From: Kluyvera sp046569695
GTDB taxonomy: Bacteria; Pseudomonadota; Gammaproteobacteria; Enterobacterales; Enterobacteriaceae
NCBI RefSeq assembly: GCF_046569695.1
Contig: NZ_JBKHUI010000007.1
Coordinates: forward strand, 1 to 64,000
Direction of reading: 5' to 3'
Length of the DNA: 64,000 nucleotides
Under the pieces are notes generated by a model. It was not told where the DNA came from, ran no database searches, and saw only the letters and a program-made list of their open reading frames with translations. The position numbers were made by a program, and so were the translations under genes. Positions 49,539-58,009 of the stretch are shown piece after piece (the first letter of the stretch is position 1; every line of letters starts with the position of its first letter).

Positions 49539-49964
49539 ATGGAGATACGCGTTTTTCGCCAGTCGGACTTTGAAGAGGTCATCACCCTGTGGGAGCGATG
49601 CGATCTGCTGCGGCCGTGGAACGACCCGGAGATGGACATCGAGCGCAAGGTAAACCACGACGTCAGCCTGTTCCTGGTCGCCGAAGTGAATGGTGAAGTG
49701 GTGGGCACTATTATGGGCGGTTACGATGGCCACCGTGGCTCCGCATACTATCTTGGCGTACACCCGGAATACCGGGGGCGCGGCATCGCCAACGCGCTGC
49801 TTAATCGTCTTGAGAAGAAGTTGATTGCCCGTGGCTGCCCGAAGATCCAGATTATGGTGCGCGAAGAAAACGACGTGGTGCTGGGGATGTATGAGCGTTT
49901 AGGCTATGAACATGCCGATGCACAAAGTTTAGGTAAGCGCCTGATAGAAGATGAAGAGTACTGA
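49539..49964 (+). CDS. ypeA: YpeA GNAT acetyltransferase
   Basis: The 141-residue protein (E. coli 141) is a GNAT fold enzyme: IRVFRQSDFEEVITLW, GEVVGTIMGGYDG, and the acetyl-CoA loop HPEYRGRGIANALL. It is a predicted acetyltransferase with unclear substrate. A longer upstream frame to 49404 is unconserved. Its end overlaps yfeZ by 14 bases, so the pair is coupled. Confidence 0.94.
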   Translation: MEIRVFRQSDFEEVITLWERCDLLRPWNDPEMDIERKVNHDVSLFLVAEVNGEVVGTIMGGYDGHRGSAYYLGVHPEYRGRGIANALLNRLEKKLIARGCPKIQIMVREENDVVLGMYERLGYEHADAQSLGKRLIEDEEY

Positions 49965-50400
49965 GTTTTCGCCCGCTGATTACGACCCGCAGGGCCGTCT
50001 GCGGCTGCCTTTCCTGTTCTGGTGCCTGCTGTTGTTGCAGGCGCGGACGTGGGTGCTGTTCCTGATGGCGGGTGCATCGCGCGACCAGGGCGATGCGCTG
50101 CTGAATCTGTTTTATCCCGACCATAGCCTTTTCTGGATAGGCCTGCTTCCCGGCGTTCCGGCGGTATTGGCCTTTTTGCTCAGTGGGCGGCGGCATCTGT
50201 ATCCGCGCCTATGGCAATGGCTGCGCCCGGTGTTGATCCTCGCCCAACTGATTTTACTGCTCTGGCAGCCCTACCTTTGGCTAAGCGGCGAAACGCTCTC
50301 TGGCATAGGCTTAAGCCTGTTTTTACTCGATATTTTTGCCTTATGGTGGCTTATCACCAACCGGCGTTTACGCGCCTGTTTTACGGATGTTGCAGAATAG
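49951..50400 (+). CDS. yfeZ: YfeZ, DUF2919 inner-membrane protein
   Basis: The 149-residue protein has four predicted membrane helices and the conserved start SPADYDPQGRLRLPFLFW and end TNRRLRACF. Function unknown. It overlaps ypeA and precedes yfeY, as in E. coli. Confidence 0.92.
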   Translation: MKSTEFSPADYDPQGRLRLPFLFWCLLLLQARTWVLFLMAGASRDQGDALLNLFYPDHSLFWIGLLPGVPAVLAFLLSGRRHLYPRLWQWLRPVLILAQLILLLWQPYLWLSGETLSGIGLSLFLLDIFALWWLITNRRLRACFTDVAE

Positions 50401-50461
50401 ACGGCACTTTTTGTGTTTACTGGACTCCAATAGGCCTGACTTGAATATATAGGAAGTATCA

Positions 50462-51037
50462 ATGAAATCGCTGCGTTTACTCTTGTGTGCCCTCCCGCTG
50501 GCGCTGACCGGTTGCTCTACGCTGTCGTCGGTGAACTGGTCTGCCGCCTATCCGTGGAACTGGTTTGGTTCCTCTGCCGGCGTGACGGAGCAGGGCGTGG
50601 GCGGGCTTAGCGGCTCAACGGCGCTGAACGAGCAGGCGATTAGCGACGCGCTCGGCAGCAGCTACCGCCTGCGTAGCGGAATGAAGGCGCACGACGGTAA
50701 TATCGTTCACTACTTTGAAGCACTGCGCGGCGATACGCTGGCGCTGGTGATTAACGGCGATAGCGGCACCGTCAGCCGTATTGATGTTCTTGATGACAGT
50801 ATTGAAGCCGCGGATGACGTGAAGGTCGGTACCCCGTTCAACAACGTTTACGATAAAGCCTTCGGTAACTGTCAGGCGGCCACGGGAGACGATAGCAACG
50901 TCGTCGAGTGTAAGGCCAAAGACAGCGAGCACATCAGCTATCAGTTCTCGGGCGACTGGCAGGGGCCGCAGGGTCTGATGCCGCCGGACGATACCCTGAA
51001 GAACTGGACGCTGAAGAAAATTATCTGGCGGCGCTAA
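50462..51037 (+). CDS. yfeY: YfeY lipoprotein
   Basis: The 191-residue protein (E. coli 191) has a lipoprotein signal with LTGC and Cys18, then a DUF1131 domain (YRLRSGMKAHDGNIVHYFEAL, GNCQAATGDD, ISYQFSGDWQGPQGLMPPDDTL). In E. coli it belongs to the sigma-E envelope-stress regulon; I did not find a clear sigma-E promoter here. AGGAAG lies before ATG. Confidence 0.92.
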   Translation: MKSLRLLLCALPLALTGCSTLSSVNWSAAYPWNWFGSSAGVTEQGVGGLSGSTALNEQAISDALGSSYRLRSGMKAHDGNIVHYFEALRGDTLALVINGDSGTVSRIDVLDDSIEAADDVKVGTPFNNVYDKAFGNCQAATGDDSNVVECKAKDSEHISYQFSGDWQGPQGLMPPDDTLKNWTLKKIIWRR

Positions 51038-51097
51038 ATTTGACGCCAGATAGCCCCGCCGGTGCCAAAAGCGGGTACAATGTGTGAGGTTTTTATA

Positions 51098-51120
51098 TGC
51101 CACGATGTCGTGGCATTTTA
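51098..51120 (+). terminator. Hairpin just before yfeX
   Basis: TGCCAC and GTGGCA enclose GATGTC, followed by TTTTATTT. It lies 15 bases before the yfeX start and so may act as attenuator or as terminator of yfeY. Confidence 0.65.
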
Positions 51121-51134
51121 TTTCAGGAGGAGCG

Positions 51135-52034
51135 ATGTCTCAGGTTCAGAGCGGCATTTTGCCGGAACATTGCCGTGCGGCGATTTGGATTGAAGCCAAT
51201 CTCAAAGGGGACGTAAACGCCCTGCGTGCCGGCAGCAAAATTTTTGCCGAAAAGCTGGCGGTGTTTCAGGATAAATTCCCGGACGCACATTTAGGCGCGG
51301 TGGTTGCGTTTGGTCATGACACCTGGCGTGAGCTGAGCGGCGGCGTAGGTGCAGAAGAGCTGAAAGATTTCCCTCCGTACGGTAAAGGACTTGCACCCTC
51401 CACGCAGTTTGATGTGCTGATCCACATTCTGTCGCTGCGCCACGACGTGAACTTCTCCGTTGCCCAGGCTGCGCTGGCGGCGTTCGGTGATTCCCTGGAC
51501 GTGCAGGAAGAAGTGCACGGCTTCCGTTGGGTTGAAGAGCGTGACCTGAGCGGTTTCGTTGATGGCACCGAGAACCCGGCGGGTGAAGAGACGCGCCGCG
51601 AAGTGGCGGTGATTAAAGACGGCGTTGACGCAGGTGGCAGCTACGTCTTCGTGCAGCGCTGGGAGCACAACCTCAAGCAGCTTAACCGCATGAGCGTGCC
51701 GGATCAGGAAATGATGTTTGGCCGTACCAAAGAAGCCAACGAAGAGATTGACGGCGACGAGCGCCCGGAAACTTCTCACCTGACCCGCGTTGACCTGAAA
51801 GAAGACGGCAAAGGGCTGAAAATCGTGCGCCAGAGCCTGCCTTACGGCACCGCGAGCGGCACTCATGGCCTCTATTTCTGCGCCTACTGCGCGCGGTTGC
51901 ATAACATTGAACAGCAGCTGCTGAGCATGTTTGGCGACACCGACGGTAAGCGTGATGCGATGTTGCGCTTCACCAAACCGGTGACCGGTGGGTATTACTT
52001 TGCGCCTTCGCTGGATAAGCTGGTGGCGTTGTAG
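51135..52034 (+). CDS. yfeX: Dye-decolourising heme peroxidase YfeX
   Basis: From ATG 51135 (CAGGAGGAGCG upstream, very strong ribosome site) the protein has 299 residues as in E. coli. DyP signatures are present: GFVDGTENP with the catalytic Asp, the proximal His in TSHLTRVD, and the C-terminal RFTKPVTGGYYFAPSL. It is a heme peroxidase in the cytoplasm, active on porphyrinogens; a claimed deferrochelatase role is disputed. Its terminator region is taken by a palindromic repeat. Confidence 0.95.
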   Translation: MSQVQSGILPEHCRAAIWIEANLKGDVNALRAGSKIFAEKLAVFQDKFPDAHLGAVVAFGHDTWRELSGGVGAEELKDFPPYGKGLAPSTQFDVLIHILSLRHDVNFSVAQAALAAFGDSLDVQEEVHGFRWVEERDLSGFVDGTENPAGEETRREVAVIKDGVDAGGSYVFVQRWEHNLKQLNRMSVPDQEMMFGRTKEANEEIDGDERPETSHLTRVDLKEDGKGLKIVRQSLPYGTASGTHGLYFCAYCARLHNIEQQLLSMFGDTDGKRDAMLRFTKPVTGGYYFAPSLDKLVAL

Positions 52035-52042
52035 TTTGGTGT

Positions 52043-52143
52043 TGCCCCCCTCACCCTAACCCTCTCCCCGCAGGGAGAGGGGATCGCTCGGTGCAGTATG
52101 TTTTTCCCCCTCTCCCTTTCAGGGAGAGGGCCGGGGTGAGGGT
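52043..52143. repeat. Palindromic CCCTCACCCTAACCCTCTCCC repeat element
   Basis: Two adjacent hairpins, each with arms CCCTCTCCC and GGGAGAGGG, are enclosed by outer arms CCCCTCACCC and GGGGTGAGGG. Such elements are widespread in enterobacteria. The distal part encodes the last residues (SPRPSP) and stop codon of the DUF559 gene on the minus strand. Confidence 0.85.
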
Positions 52144-52481
52144 AATCGCGATACCAATGCCTCCAGAATTTGCGCCAACACCGCCTCCTCATTCCCCATC
52201 AACTCATTATTCCAGAACCGTAATACTCGCCACCCTTGCCGCTCAAGCCATGCTGTTCTCCTTGCATCATATCCCGCCCTTTCATCATGCTGCCCACCAT
52301 CCAGCTCCACTGCCAGGCGAGCAGCACAGCAAGCAAAATCAAGAATATAGGGCCCAACCGGATGCTGACGACGGAACTTAAACTGCGCAAACCGACGATC
52401 CCGAAGCTGATACCACAAGCGGCGTTCATGGGGCGTAAGTCCTCGCCTTAACTGACGAGCAAAATCATAGGTATTTTCCAT
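52119..52481 (-). CDS. DUF559 endonuclease-like protein
   Basis: The 120-residue protein belongs to the DUF559 family, which has the Vsr/restriction-endonuclease fold: LTPHERRLWYQLRDRRF, FKFRRQHPVGPYILDFACC with the Asp, AVELDGGQHDE (Glu/Asp active site) and RVLRFWNNELMGNEE. The catalytic residues look complete. A DNA-cleaving role is inferred from the fold. Its C-terminal tail is coded by the palindromic repeat, so gene and repeat may travel as a unit. In E. coli K-12 murQP and ucpA lie in this interval instead. Confidence 0.8.
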   Translation of the reverse strand: MENTYDFARQLRRGLTPHERRLWYQLRDRRFAQFKFRRQHPVGPYILDFACCAARLAVELDGGQHDERAGYDARRTAWLERQGWRVLRFWNNELMGNEEAVLAQILEALVSRLPSPRPSP

Positions 52482-52579
52482 TCAGGCGCTTTGCCTGGAT
52501 GTTTTCGCTTTGTCAGAATGCTGTTACGATTCTGGAATCTCGCTTCAGAAAGCACCATCCTGGCGCTTATTCTCTTTTC

Positions 52580-52640
52580 AACTTCCAAATCACCAAACGG
52601 TATATAAAACCGTTACTCCTTTCGTCCCCGTTATAAATAC
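52580..52640 (+). promoter_or_regulatory. cysP promoter with CysB-type activation site
   Basis: ACGGTATATAAAACCGTTACTCC is nearly identical to the CysB-binding region of the E. coli cysP promoter as I recall it, with small dyad ACGGT/ACCGT, followed by TATAAA (52632-52637) as -10. The -35 is poor, as expected for an activator-dependent promoter induced by N-acetylserine. Confidence 0.7.
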
Positions 52641-52678
52641 ACTGATGCTCAGAGAGTCTTCAAACGATAGGGTGCGCA

Positions 52679-53695
52679 ATGGCTATTAAGTTACTGAAAA
52701 AAAGATACCTGGCGCTGGCTGCTTCAATGCTGCTGGTGGCACAAGCACAGGCGACGGAGCTGTTAAACAGTTCTTATGACGTCTCCCGTGAGCTGTTTGC
52801 CGCCCTGAATACGCCGTTTGAGCAGCAATGGGCTAAGGATAACGCGGGTGACAAGCTGACCATCAAGCAATCTCACGCCGGTTCTTCCAAGCAGGCGCTG
52901 GCGATTTTGCAGGGCTTAAAAGCTGACGTTGTAACTTATAACCAGGTGACCGATGTGCAGATCCTGCACGACAAAGGCAACCTGATTCCGGCTGATTGGC
53001 AGTCTCGTTTACCGAACAACAGCTCGCCATTCTACTCGACCATGGCTTTCCTGGTGCGTAAGGGCAACCCGAAGCATATCGAGAGCTGGAATGATCTGGT
53101 GCGTCCGGACGTGAAGCTGATTTTCCCGAACCCGAAAACCTCCGGCAACGCCCGCTATACCTATCTGGCGGCGTGGGGCGCGGCGGATCAGGCCGACGGT
53201 GGCGATAAAGCCAAAACCCAGCAGTTTATGACCCAGTTCCTGAAAAACGTCGAAGTGTTTGATACCGGCGGCCGTGGGGCAACCACCACCTTCGTGGAAC
53301 GCGGTCTCGGCGATGTGCTGATCACCTTCGAGTCCGAAGTAAACAACATCCGTAAGCAGTATGAAGATCAGGGCTTCGAAGTGGTGGTGCCGAAGGTCAA
53401 CATTCTGGCGGAGTTCCCGGTTGCGTGGGTCGACAAAAACGTCAAAGCTAACGGTACCGAGAAGGCGGCGAAAGCCTACCTGAACTATCTGTATAGCCCG
53501 CAGGCGCAAACCATCATCACCGATTACTACTACCGCGTGAACAATCCGCAGGTGATGGACAAGCTGAAAGACAAATTCCCGCAGACCGAACTGTTCCGTG
53601 TGGAAGACAAATTTGGCGCCTGGCCTGAAGTGATGAAAACGCATTTCGCCAGCGGTGGCGAGTTAGACAAGCTGTTAGCGGCGGGGCGTAAGTAA
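52679..53695 (+). CDS. cysP: Thiosulfate/sulfate-binding protein CysP
   Basis: The 338-residue periplasmic protein has a Sec signal of 25 residues (ending AQA before TELLNSSYD) and the sulfate-binding family motifs (NSSYDVSRELF, SHAGSSKQA, NPKTSGNARYTYLAAW, DTGGRGATTTF). It captures thiosulfate and delivers it to CysUWA. Its stop codon overlaps the cysU start by one base. Confidence 0.97.
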   Translation: MAIKLLKKRYLALAASMLLVAQAQATELLNSSYDVSRELFAALNTPFEQQWAKDNAGDKLTIKQSHAGSSKQALAILQGLKADVVTYNQVTDVQILHDKGNLIPADWQSRLPNNSSPFYSTMAFLVRKGNPKHIESWNDLVRPDVKLIFPNPKTSGNARYTYLAAWGAADQADGGDKAKTQQFMTQFLKNVEVFDTGGRGATTTFVERGLGDVLITFESEVNNIRKQYEDQGFEVVVPKVNILAEFPVAWVDKNVKANGTEKAAKAYLNYLYSPQAQTIITDYYYRVNNPQVMDKLKDKFPQTELFRVEDKFGAWPEVMKTHFASGGELDKLLAAGRK

Positions 53696-54528
53696 TGTTT
53701 GCAGTCTCCTCCAGACGCGTGCTGCCGGGCTTTACCCTGAGTCTCGGCACCAGTCTGCTGTTCGTGTGTTTAATTCTGCTGCTGCCGCTGAGCGCGCTGG
53801 TGATGCAACTCTCTGAGATGAGCTGGTCGCAGTACTGGGAAGTGATCACCAACCCGCAGGTGGTAGCGGCCTATAAAGTGACGCTGCTGTCGGCGTTTGT
53901 GGCCTCGATTTTTAACGGCGTATTTGGCCTGCTGATGGCGTGGATTTTAACCCGCTACCGTTTCCCGGGCCGCACGCTGCTGGATGCCTTGATGGATCTG
54001 CCGTTTGCGCTGCCAACGGCGGTGGCTGGCCTGACGCTGGCATCGCTGTTCTCGGTGAACGGTTTCTACGGCGAGTGGCTGGCGAAGTTTGATATTAAGG
54101 TGACCTATACCTGGCTTGGCATCGCGGTGGCGATGGCGTTTACCAGTATCCCGTTCGTGGTACGTACCGTACAGCCGGTGCTCGAAGAGTTAGGCCCTGA
54201 ATATGAAGAAGCGGCGGAAACGCTGGGCGCTACACGCTGGCAGAGCTTCCGTAAAGTGGTGCTGCCGGAGCTTTCCCCGGCGCTGGTGGCGGGCGTGGCG
54301 CTGTCGTTCACCCGCAGCCTCGGCGAGTTCGGCGCGGTGATTTTCATCGCTGGCAACATTGCCTGGAAGACGGAAGTGACCTCGCTGATGATCTTTATTC
54401 GCCTGCAGGAGTTTGATTATCCGGCGGCGAGCGCGATTGCGTCGGTGATCCTCGCGGCCTCTCTGCTGCTGTTGTTCTCCATCAATACCTTGCAAAGTCG
54501 CTTTGGTCGACGTGTGGTAGGTCACTAA
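53695..54528 (+). CDS. cysU: Sulfate/thiosulfate ABC permease CysU (CysT)
   Basis: The 277-residue inner-membrane protein (same length as in E. coli) has six helices and the ABC-permease EAA loop (EEAAETLGATRWQSFRKVVLPEL). It forms a heterodimer with CysW. Start and stop codons overlap those of cysP and cysW by one base each (TAATG), giving tight coupling. Confidence 0.97.
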   Translation: MFAVSSRRVLPGFTLSLGTSLLFVCLILLLPLSALVMQLSEMSWSQYWEVITNPQVVAAYKVTLLSAFVASIFNGVFGLLMAWILTRYRFPGRTLLDALMDLPFALPTAVAGLTLASLFSVNGFYGEWLAKFDIKVTYTWLGIAVAMAFTSIPFVVRTVQPVLEELGPEYEEAAETLGATRWQSFRKVVLPELSPALVAGVALSFTRSLGEFGAVIFIAGNIAWKTEVTSLMIFIRLQEFDYPAASAIASVILAASLLLLFSINTLQSRFGRRVVGH

Positions 54529-55403
54529 TGGCGGAAGTTACTCAATTGAAACGCTATGACGCCCCCCGCATCAACTGGGGTAAATGGGTGCTGATTGGCA
54601 TCGGGATGCTGGTTTCGGCCTTTATCCTGCTGGTGCCGATGATCTATATCTTCGTCCAGGCCTTCAGCAAAGGGCTGATGCCGGTGCTGCACAACCTGGC
54701 CGACCCGGACATGCTGCACGCCATCTGGCTGACGGTGATGATTGCCCTGATTACCGTGCCGGTGAACCTGGTGTTCGGCGTGCTGCTGGCCTGGCTGGTA
54801 ACGCGCTTTAACTTCCCGGGCCGTCAGCTGCTGCTGACGCTGCTGGATATCCCGTTTGCCGTCTCGCCGGTGGTGGCGGGTCTGGTTTATCTGCTGTTTT
54901 ACGGTTCCAACGGCCCGCTTGGCGGCTGGCTGGAAGCGCATAACCTGCAGATTATGTTTGCCTGGCCGGGCATGGTGCTGGTCACCATCTTCGTCACCTG
55001 CCCGTTCGTGGTTCGCGAACTGGTGCCGGTGATGCTGAGCCAGGGCAGTCAGGAGGACGAAGCGGCGGTGCTGCTTGGCGCTTCCGGCTGGCAGATGTTT
55101 AAACGCGTCACGTTGCCGAACATTCGCTGGGCGCTGCTGTACGGCGTAGTGCTGACCAACGCCCGTGCGATTGGTGAGTTTGGCGCCGTGTCGGTGGTCT
55201 CCGGCTCGATTCGCGGCGAGACCCTGTCGTTACCGTTACAGATTGAACTGCTGGAGCAGGACTACAACACCGTCGGTTCCTTTACCGCCGCCGCGTTGCT
55301 GACCCTGATGGCTATTTTGACCTTGTTCTTAAAGAGTGCGTTGCAGTGGCGTTTGCATAATCAAGAAAAACGCGCGCAACAGGAGGGAAATCATGAGCAT
55401 TGA
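54528..55403 (+). CDS. cysW: Sulfate/thiosulfate ABC permease CysW
   Basis: The 291-residue partner permease (same length as in E. coli) has six helices and the EAA loop (DEAAVLLGASGWQMFKRVTLPNI). It pairs with CysU in the inner membrane. Its end overlaps cysA by 11 bases and carries the cysA ribosome site AGGAGG. Confidence 0.97.
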   Translation: MAEVTQLKRYDAPRINWGKWVLIGIGMLVSAFILLVPMIYIFVQAFSKGLMPVLHNLADPDMLHAIWLTVMIALITVPVNLVFGVLLAWLVTRFNFPGRQLLLTLLDIPFAVSPVVAGLVYLLFYGSNGPLGGWLEAHNLQIMFAWPGMVLVTIFVTCPFVVRELVPVMLSQGSQEDEAAVLLGASGWQMFKRVTLPNIRWALLYGVVLTNARAIGEFGAVSVVSGSIRGETLSLPLQIELLEQDYNTVGSFTAAALLTLMAILTLFLKSALQWRLHNQEKRAQQEGNHEH

Positions 55404-56487
55404 GATTGCCAATATTAAGAAGTCTTTTGGTCGCACCCAGGTGCTGAATGATATCTCTCTGGATATCCCTTCCGGCCAGATGGTCGCGCTGCTGGGGCCA
55501 TCCGGCTCCGGGAAAACCACGCTGCTGCGTATTATCGCCGGGCTGGAGCACCAGACTAGCGGGCATATTCGTTTCCACGGCACCGATGTGAGTCGTCTGC
55601 ACGCCCGTGACCGTAAGGTGGGGTTTGTCTTCCAGCACTACGCGCTGTTCCGCCATATGACGGTGTTCGACAACATCGCCTTTGGCCTGACCGTGCTGCC
55701 GCGTCGCGAGCGTCCAAACGCCGCGACCATTAAAGCCAAAGTGACCAAACTGCTGGAGATGGTGCAGCTTGCCCATCTGGCAGACCGCTACCCGGCACAG
55801 CTGTCCGGCGGGCAGAAGCAGCGCGTGGCGCTGGCTCGTGCGCTGGCGGTGGAGCCGCAGATTTTACTGCTCGACGAACCGTTCGGCGCGCTGGATGCGC
55901 AGGTGCGTAAAGAGCTGCGTCGCTGGCTGCGTCAGCTGCACGAAGAGCTGAAATTCACCAGCGTCTTCGTTACCCACGATCAGGAAGAGGCGATGGAAGT
56001 CGCCAACCGCGTAGTGGTGATGAGCCAGGGTAATATTGAACAGGCCGATGAGCCGGATCAGGTATGGCGCGAACCAGCCACCCGTTTCGTACTGGAATTT
56101 ATGGGCGAAGTGAACCGCCTGCAGGGCACCATTCGCGGCGGGCAGTTCCACGTTGGCGCGCACCGCTGGCCGCTGGGTTATACGCCGTCCTATCAGGGGC
56201 CGGTGGATCTGTTCCTGCGCCCGTGGGAAGTGGACGTCAGCCGTCGTACCAGCCTTGATTCTCCGCTGCCGGTTCAGGTGCTGGAAGCCAGCCCGAAAGG
56301 TCACTACACCCAATTAGTTGTCCAGCCTTTGGGGTGGTATCAGGAGCCATTAACGGTGGTGATGCGCGGTGACGATGCGCCGCTGCGTGGCGATCGCCTG
56401 TTTGTCGGCCTGCAGAATGCGCGCCTGTACCACGGCGACCAGCGCATTGAGTCCCATGAGACGCTTGCTCTGGCAGAAACGGCCTGA
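55393..56487 (+). CDS. cysA: Sulfate/thiosulfate ABC ATPase CysA
   Basis: From ATG 55393 the protein has 364 residues, close to E. coli CysA (365). The ATPase domain has Walker A GPSGSGKTT, the signature LSGGQKQR, Walker B ILLLDEPFGALD and the switch His in VFVTHDQEEA. The C-terminal TOBE-like domain is regulatory. It powers uptake by CysP-CysU-CysW. Confidence 0.97.
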   Translation: MSIEIANIKKSFGRTQVLNDISLDIPSGQMVALLGPSGSGKTTLLRIIAGLEHQTSGHIRFHGTDVSRLHARDRKVGFVFQHYALFRHMTVFDNIAFGLTVLPRRERPNAATIKAKVTKLLEMVQLAHLADRYPAQLSGGQKQRVALARALAVEPQILLLDEPFGALDAQVRKELRRWLRQLHEELKFTSVFVTHDQEEAMEVANRVVVMSQGNIEQADEPDQVWREPATRFVLEFMGEVNRLQGTIRGGQFHVGAHRWPLGYTPSYQGPVDLFLRPWEVDVSRRTSLDSPLPVQVLEASPKGHYTQLVVQPLGWYQEPLTVVMRGDDAPLRGDRLFVGLQNARLYHGDQRIESHETLALAETA

Positions 56488-56504
56488 TAGCTTAATCGCA
56501 CGTG

Positions 56505-56586
56505 GTTTTGCCGGGTGGCGCTACGCTTACCCGGCCTACAAGACAATATTGACAGGCCCGGTAAGCGAAACGCAGCCGGGCTTTTT
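56505..56586 (+). terminator. REP half-unit plus terminator-like hairpin before cysM
   Basis: A REP-like GCCGGGTGGCGCTACGCTTACCCGGC unit is followed by GCCCGG and CCGGGC arms (56556-56581) and a T run (56582-56586), only 15 bases before cysM. It may reduce readthrough from cysA into cysM. Confidence 0.65.
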
Positions 56587-56600
56587 ATTGGACGGCAGAA

Positions 56601-57512
56601 GTGAATACATTAGAACAAACGATCGGCAACACGCCGCTGGTCAAATTACAACGTCTGGGGCCGGATAACGGTAGCGAAATCTGGATCAAGCTGGAAGGCA
56701 ATAACCCGGCGGGCTCGGTCAAAGACCGCGCGGCGCTGTCGATGATTGTCGAAGCGGAAAAACGTGGCGAAATTAAGCCGGGCGACGTGCTGATTGAAGC
56801 CACTAGCGGCAATACCGGTATTGCGCTGGCGATGATTGCGGCGCTCAAGGGCTACCAGATGAAGCTGTTGATGCCCGACAACATGAGTCAGGAACGTCGT
56901 GCGGCGATGCGCGCCTACGGTGCCGAACTGATTCTGGTCACCAAAGAGCAGGGGATGGAAGGGGCGCGCGATTTAGCGCTTGAAATGGCCCAGCGCGGCG
57001 AGGGCAAACTGCTCGATCAGTTCAACAACCCGGATAACCCCTACGCGCACTACACCACCACCGGCCCGGAAATCTGGCAGCAGACGGCGGGGCGCATTAC
57101 CCATTTCGTCTCCAGCATGGGTACCACCGGCACCATTACCGGCGTGTCGCGCTTTTTACGCGGGCAGGACAAAGCGGTGACCATTGTCGGCCTGCAGCCG
57201 GAAGAGGGCAGCAGTATTCCGGGGATTCGCCGTTGGCCGGCGGAGTATATGCCGGGGATTTTTAACGCCGCGCTTGTCGATCAGGTGCTGGATATTCACC
57301 AGAACGCCGCGGAAAACACCATGCGTGCGCTGGCGGTGAAAGAGGGTGTGTTCTGCGGCGTGAGTTCCGGCGGTGCGGTGGCAGGCGCCATTCGCGTGGC
57401 CGAACAAAACCCTGGCGCGGTAGTGGTAGCGATCATCTGCGATCGCGGCGATCGCTACCTCTCAACCGGCGTGTTTGGCGAAGAGCACTTCAGCCAGGGC
57501 GCGGGGATTTAA
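56601..57512 (+). CDS. cysM: O-acetylserine sulfhydrylase B / S-sulfocysteine synthase CysM
   Basis: The 303-residue PLP enzyme starts at GTG and has the Schiff-base Lys41 in NPAGSVKDRAAL, the substrate loop TSGNTG and the cofactor-phosphate loop GTTGT. With thiosulfate it makes S-sulfocysteine, so it directly uses what CysPUWA imports. It is the last gene of the cys operon. Its end overlaps the convergent NTF2-like gene by 4 bases. Confidence 0.97.
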   Translation: MNTLEQTIGNTPLVKLQRLGPDNGSEIWIKLEGNNPAGSVKDRAALSMIVEAEKRGEIKPGDVLIEATSGNTGIALAMIAALKGYQMKLLMPDNMSQERRAAMRAYGAELILVTKEQGMEGARDLALEMAQRGEGKLLDQFNNPDNPYAHYTTTGPEIWQQTAGRITHFVSSMGTTGTITGVSRFLRGQDKAVTIVGLQPEEGSSIPGIRRWPAEYMPGIFNAALVDQVLDIHQNAAENTMRALAVKEGVFCGVSSGGAVAGAIRVAEQNPGAVVVAIICDRGDRYLSTGVFGEEHFSQGAGI

Positions 57513-57910
57513 ACCTCGGGATTATCCAGCAGGTCTGTACCGTAGGAGTTATCTACGGTACAAAGCCAGCGGCCCGCGCGCTTTTGAAAAACGTAGGTGG
57601 CGCGGCGCGTGACCTGCGTTGAACCGCCCTCCGACAACGGAATATCCAGCCGGGTTTCCATAATCACCAGCGCGTTATCGCCGCCTTCAATAATCTCCAT
57701 TCGACCCTGCGTCACCACCAATCGGTGCTGAAAGTAGTCGGCAATGGCAATAAAGGCTTTGCGGATATTCTCTTTGCCGCTGACTACCATGCCCGGCTTA
57801 ACCACCAGGGTGGCGTTGTCGGCGTAGTATTCCATCAACGTGGCGTAGTCTTCCTGCGAGATAGCGCGGTCGCAGGCTTCGATAACGGTTTTAAGGGATG
57901 ATAATGGCAT
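57509..57910 (-). CDS. NTF2/SnoaL-like protein
   Basis: The 133-residue protein has the cone-shaped NTF2-like fold pattern: an N-terminal helix (TVIEACDRAISQEDYATLMEYYADNATL), GMVVSGKENIRKAF, and the C-terminal strands (RRATYVFQKRAGRWLCTVDNSYG). Members are small enzymes or binding proteins; no function can be assigned. It is convergent with cysM. Confidence 0.72.
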   Translation of the reverse strand: MPLSSLKTVIEACDRAISQEDYATLMEYYADNATLVVKPGMVVSGKENIRKAFIAIADYFQHRLVVTQGRMEIIEGGDNALVIMETRLDIPLSEGGSTQVTRRATYVFQKRAGRWLCTVDNSYGTDLLDNPEV

Positions 57911-57920
57911 GAGGTCTCCT

Positions 57921-58008
57921 TAGCTGGGGGCTTCCCCGGCGGCGCTGCGCTTGGCCGGGCTACAGAGGAAAACGCATAGCCCGGACGAGGCAAAGCCGAC
58001 TCCGGGGA
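57921..58008. repeat. GC-rich REP-like pair
   Basis: CCCCGGCGGCGCTGCGCTTGGCCGGGCTAC and TAGCCCGGACGAGGC...CCGACTCCGGGG, the same family as at 25979 and 47519. It fills the gap between two leftward genes. Confidence 0.8.
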
Positions 58009-58009
58009 A

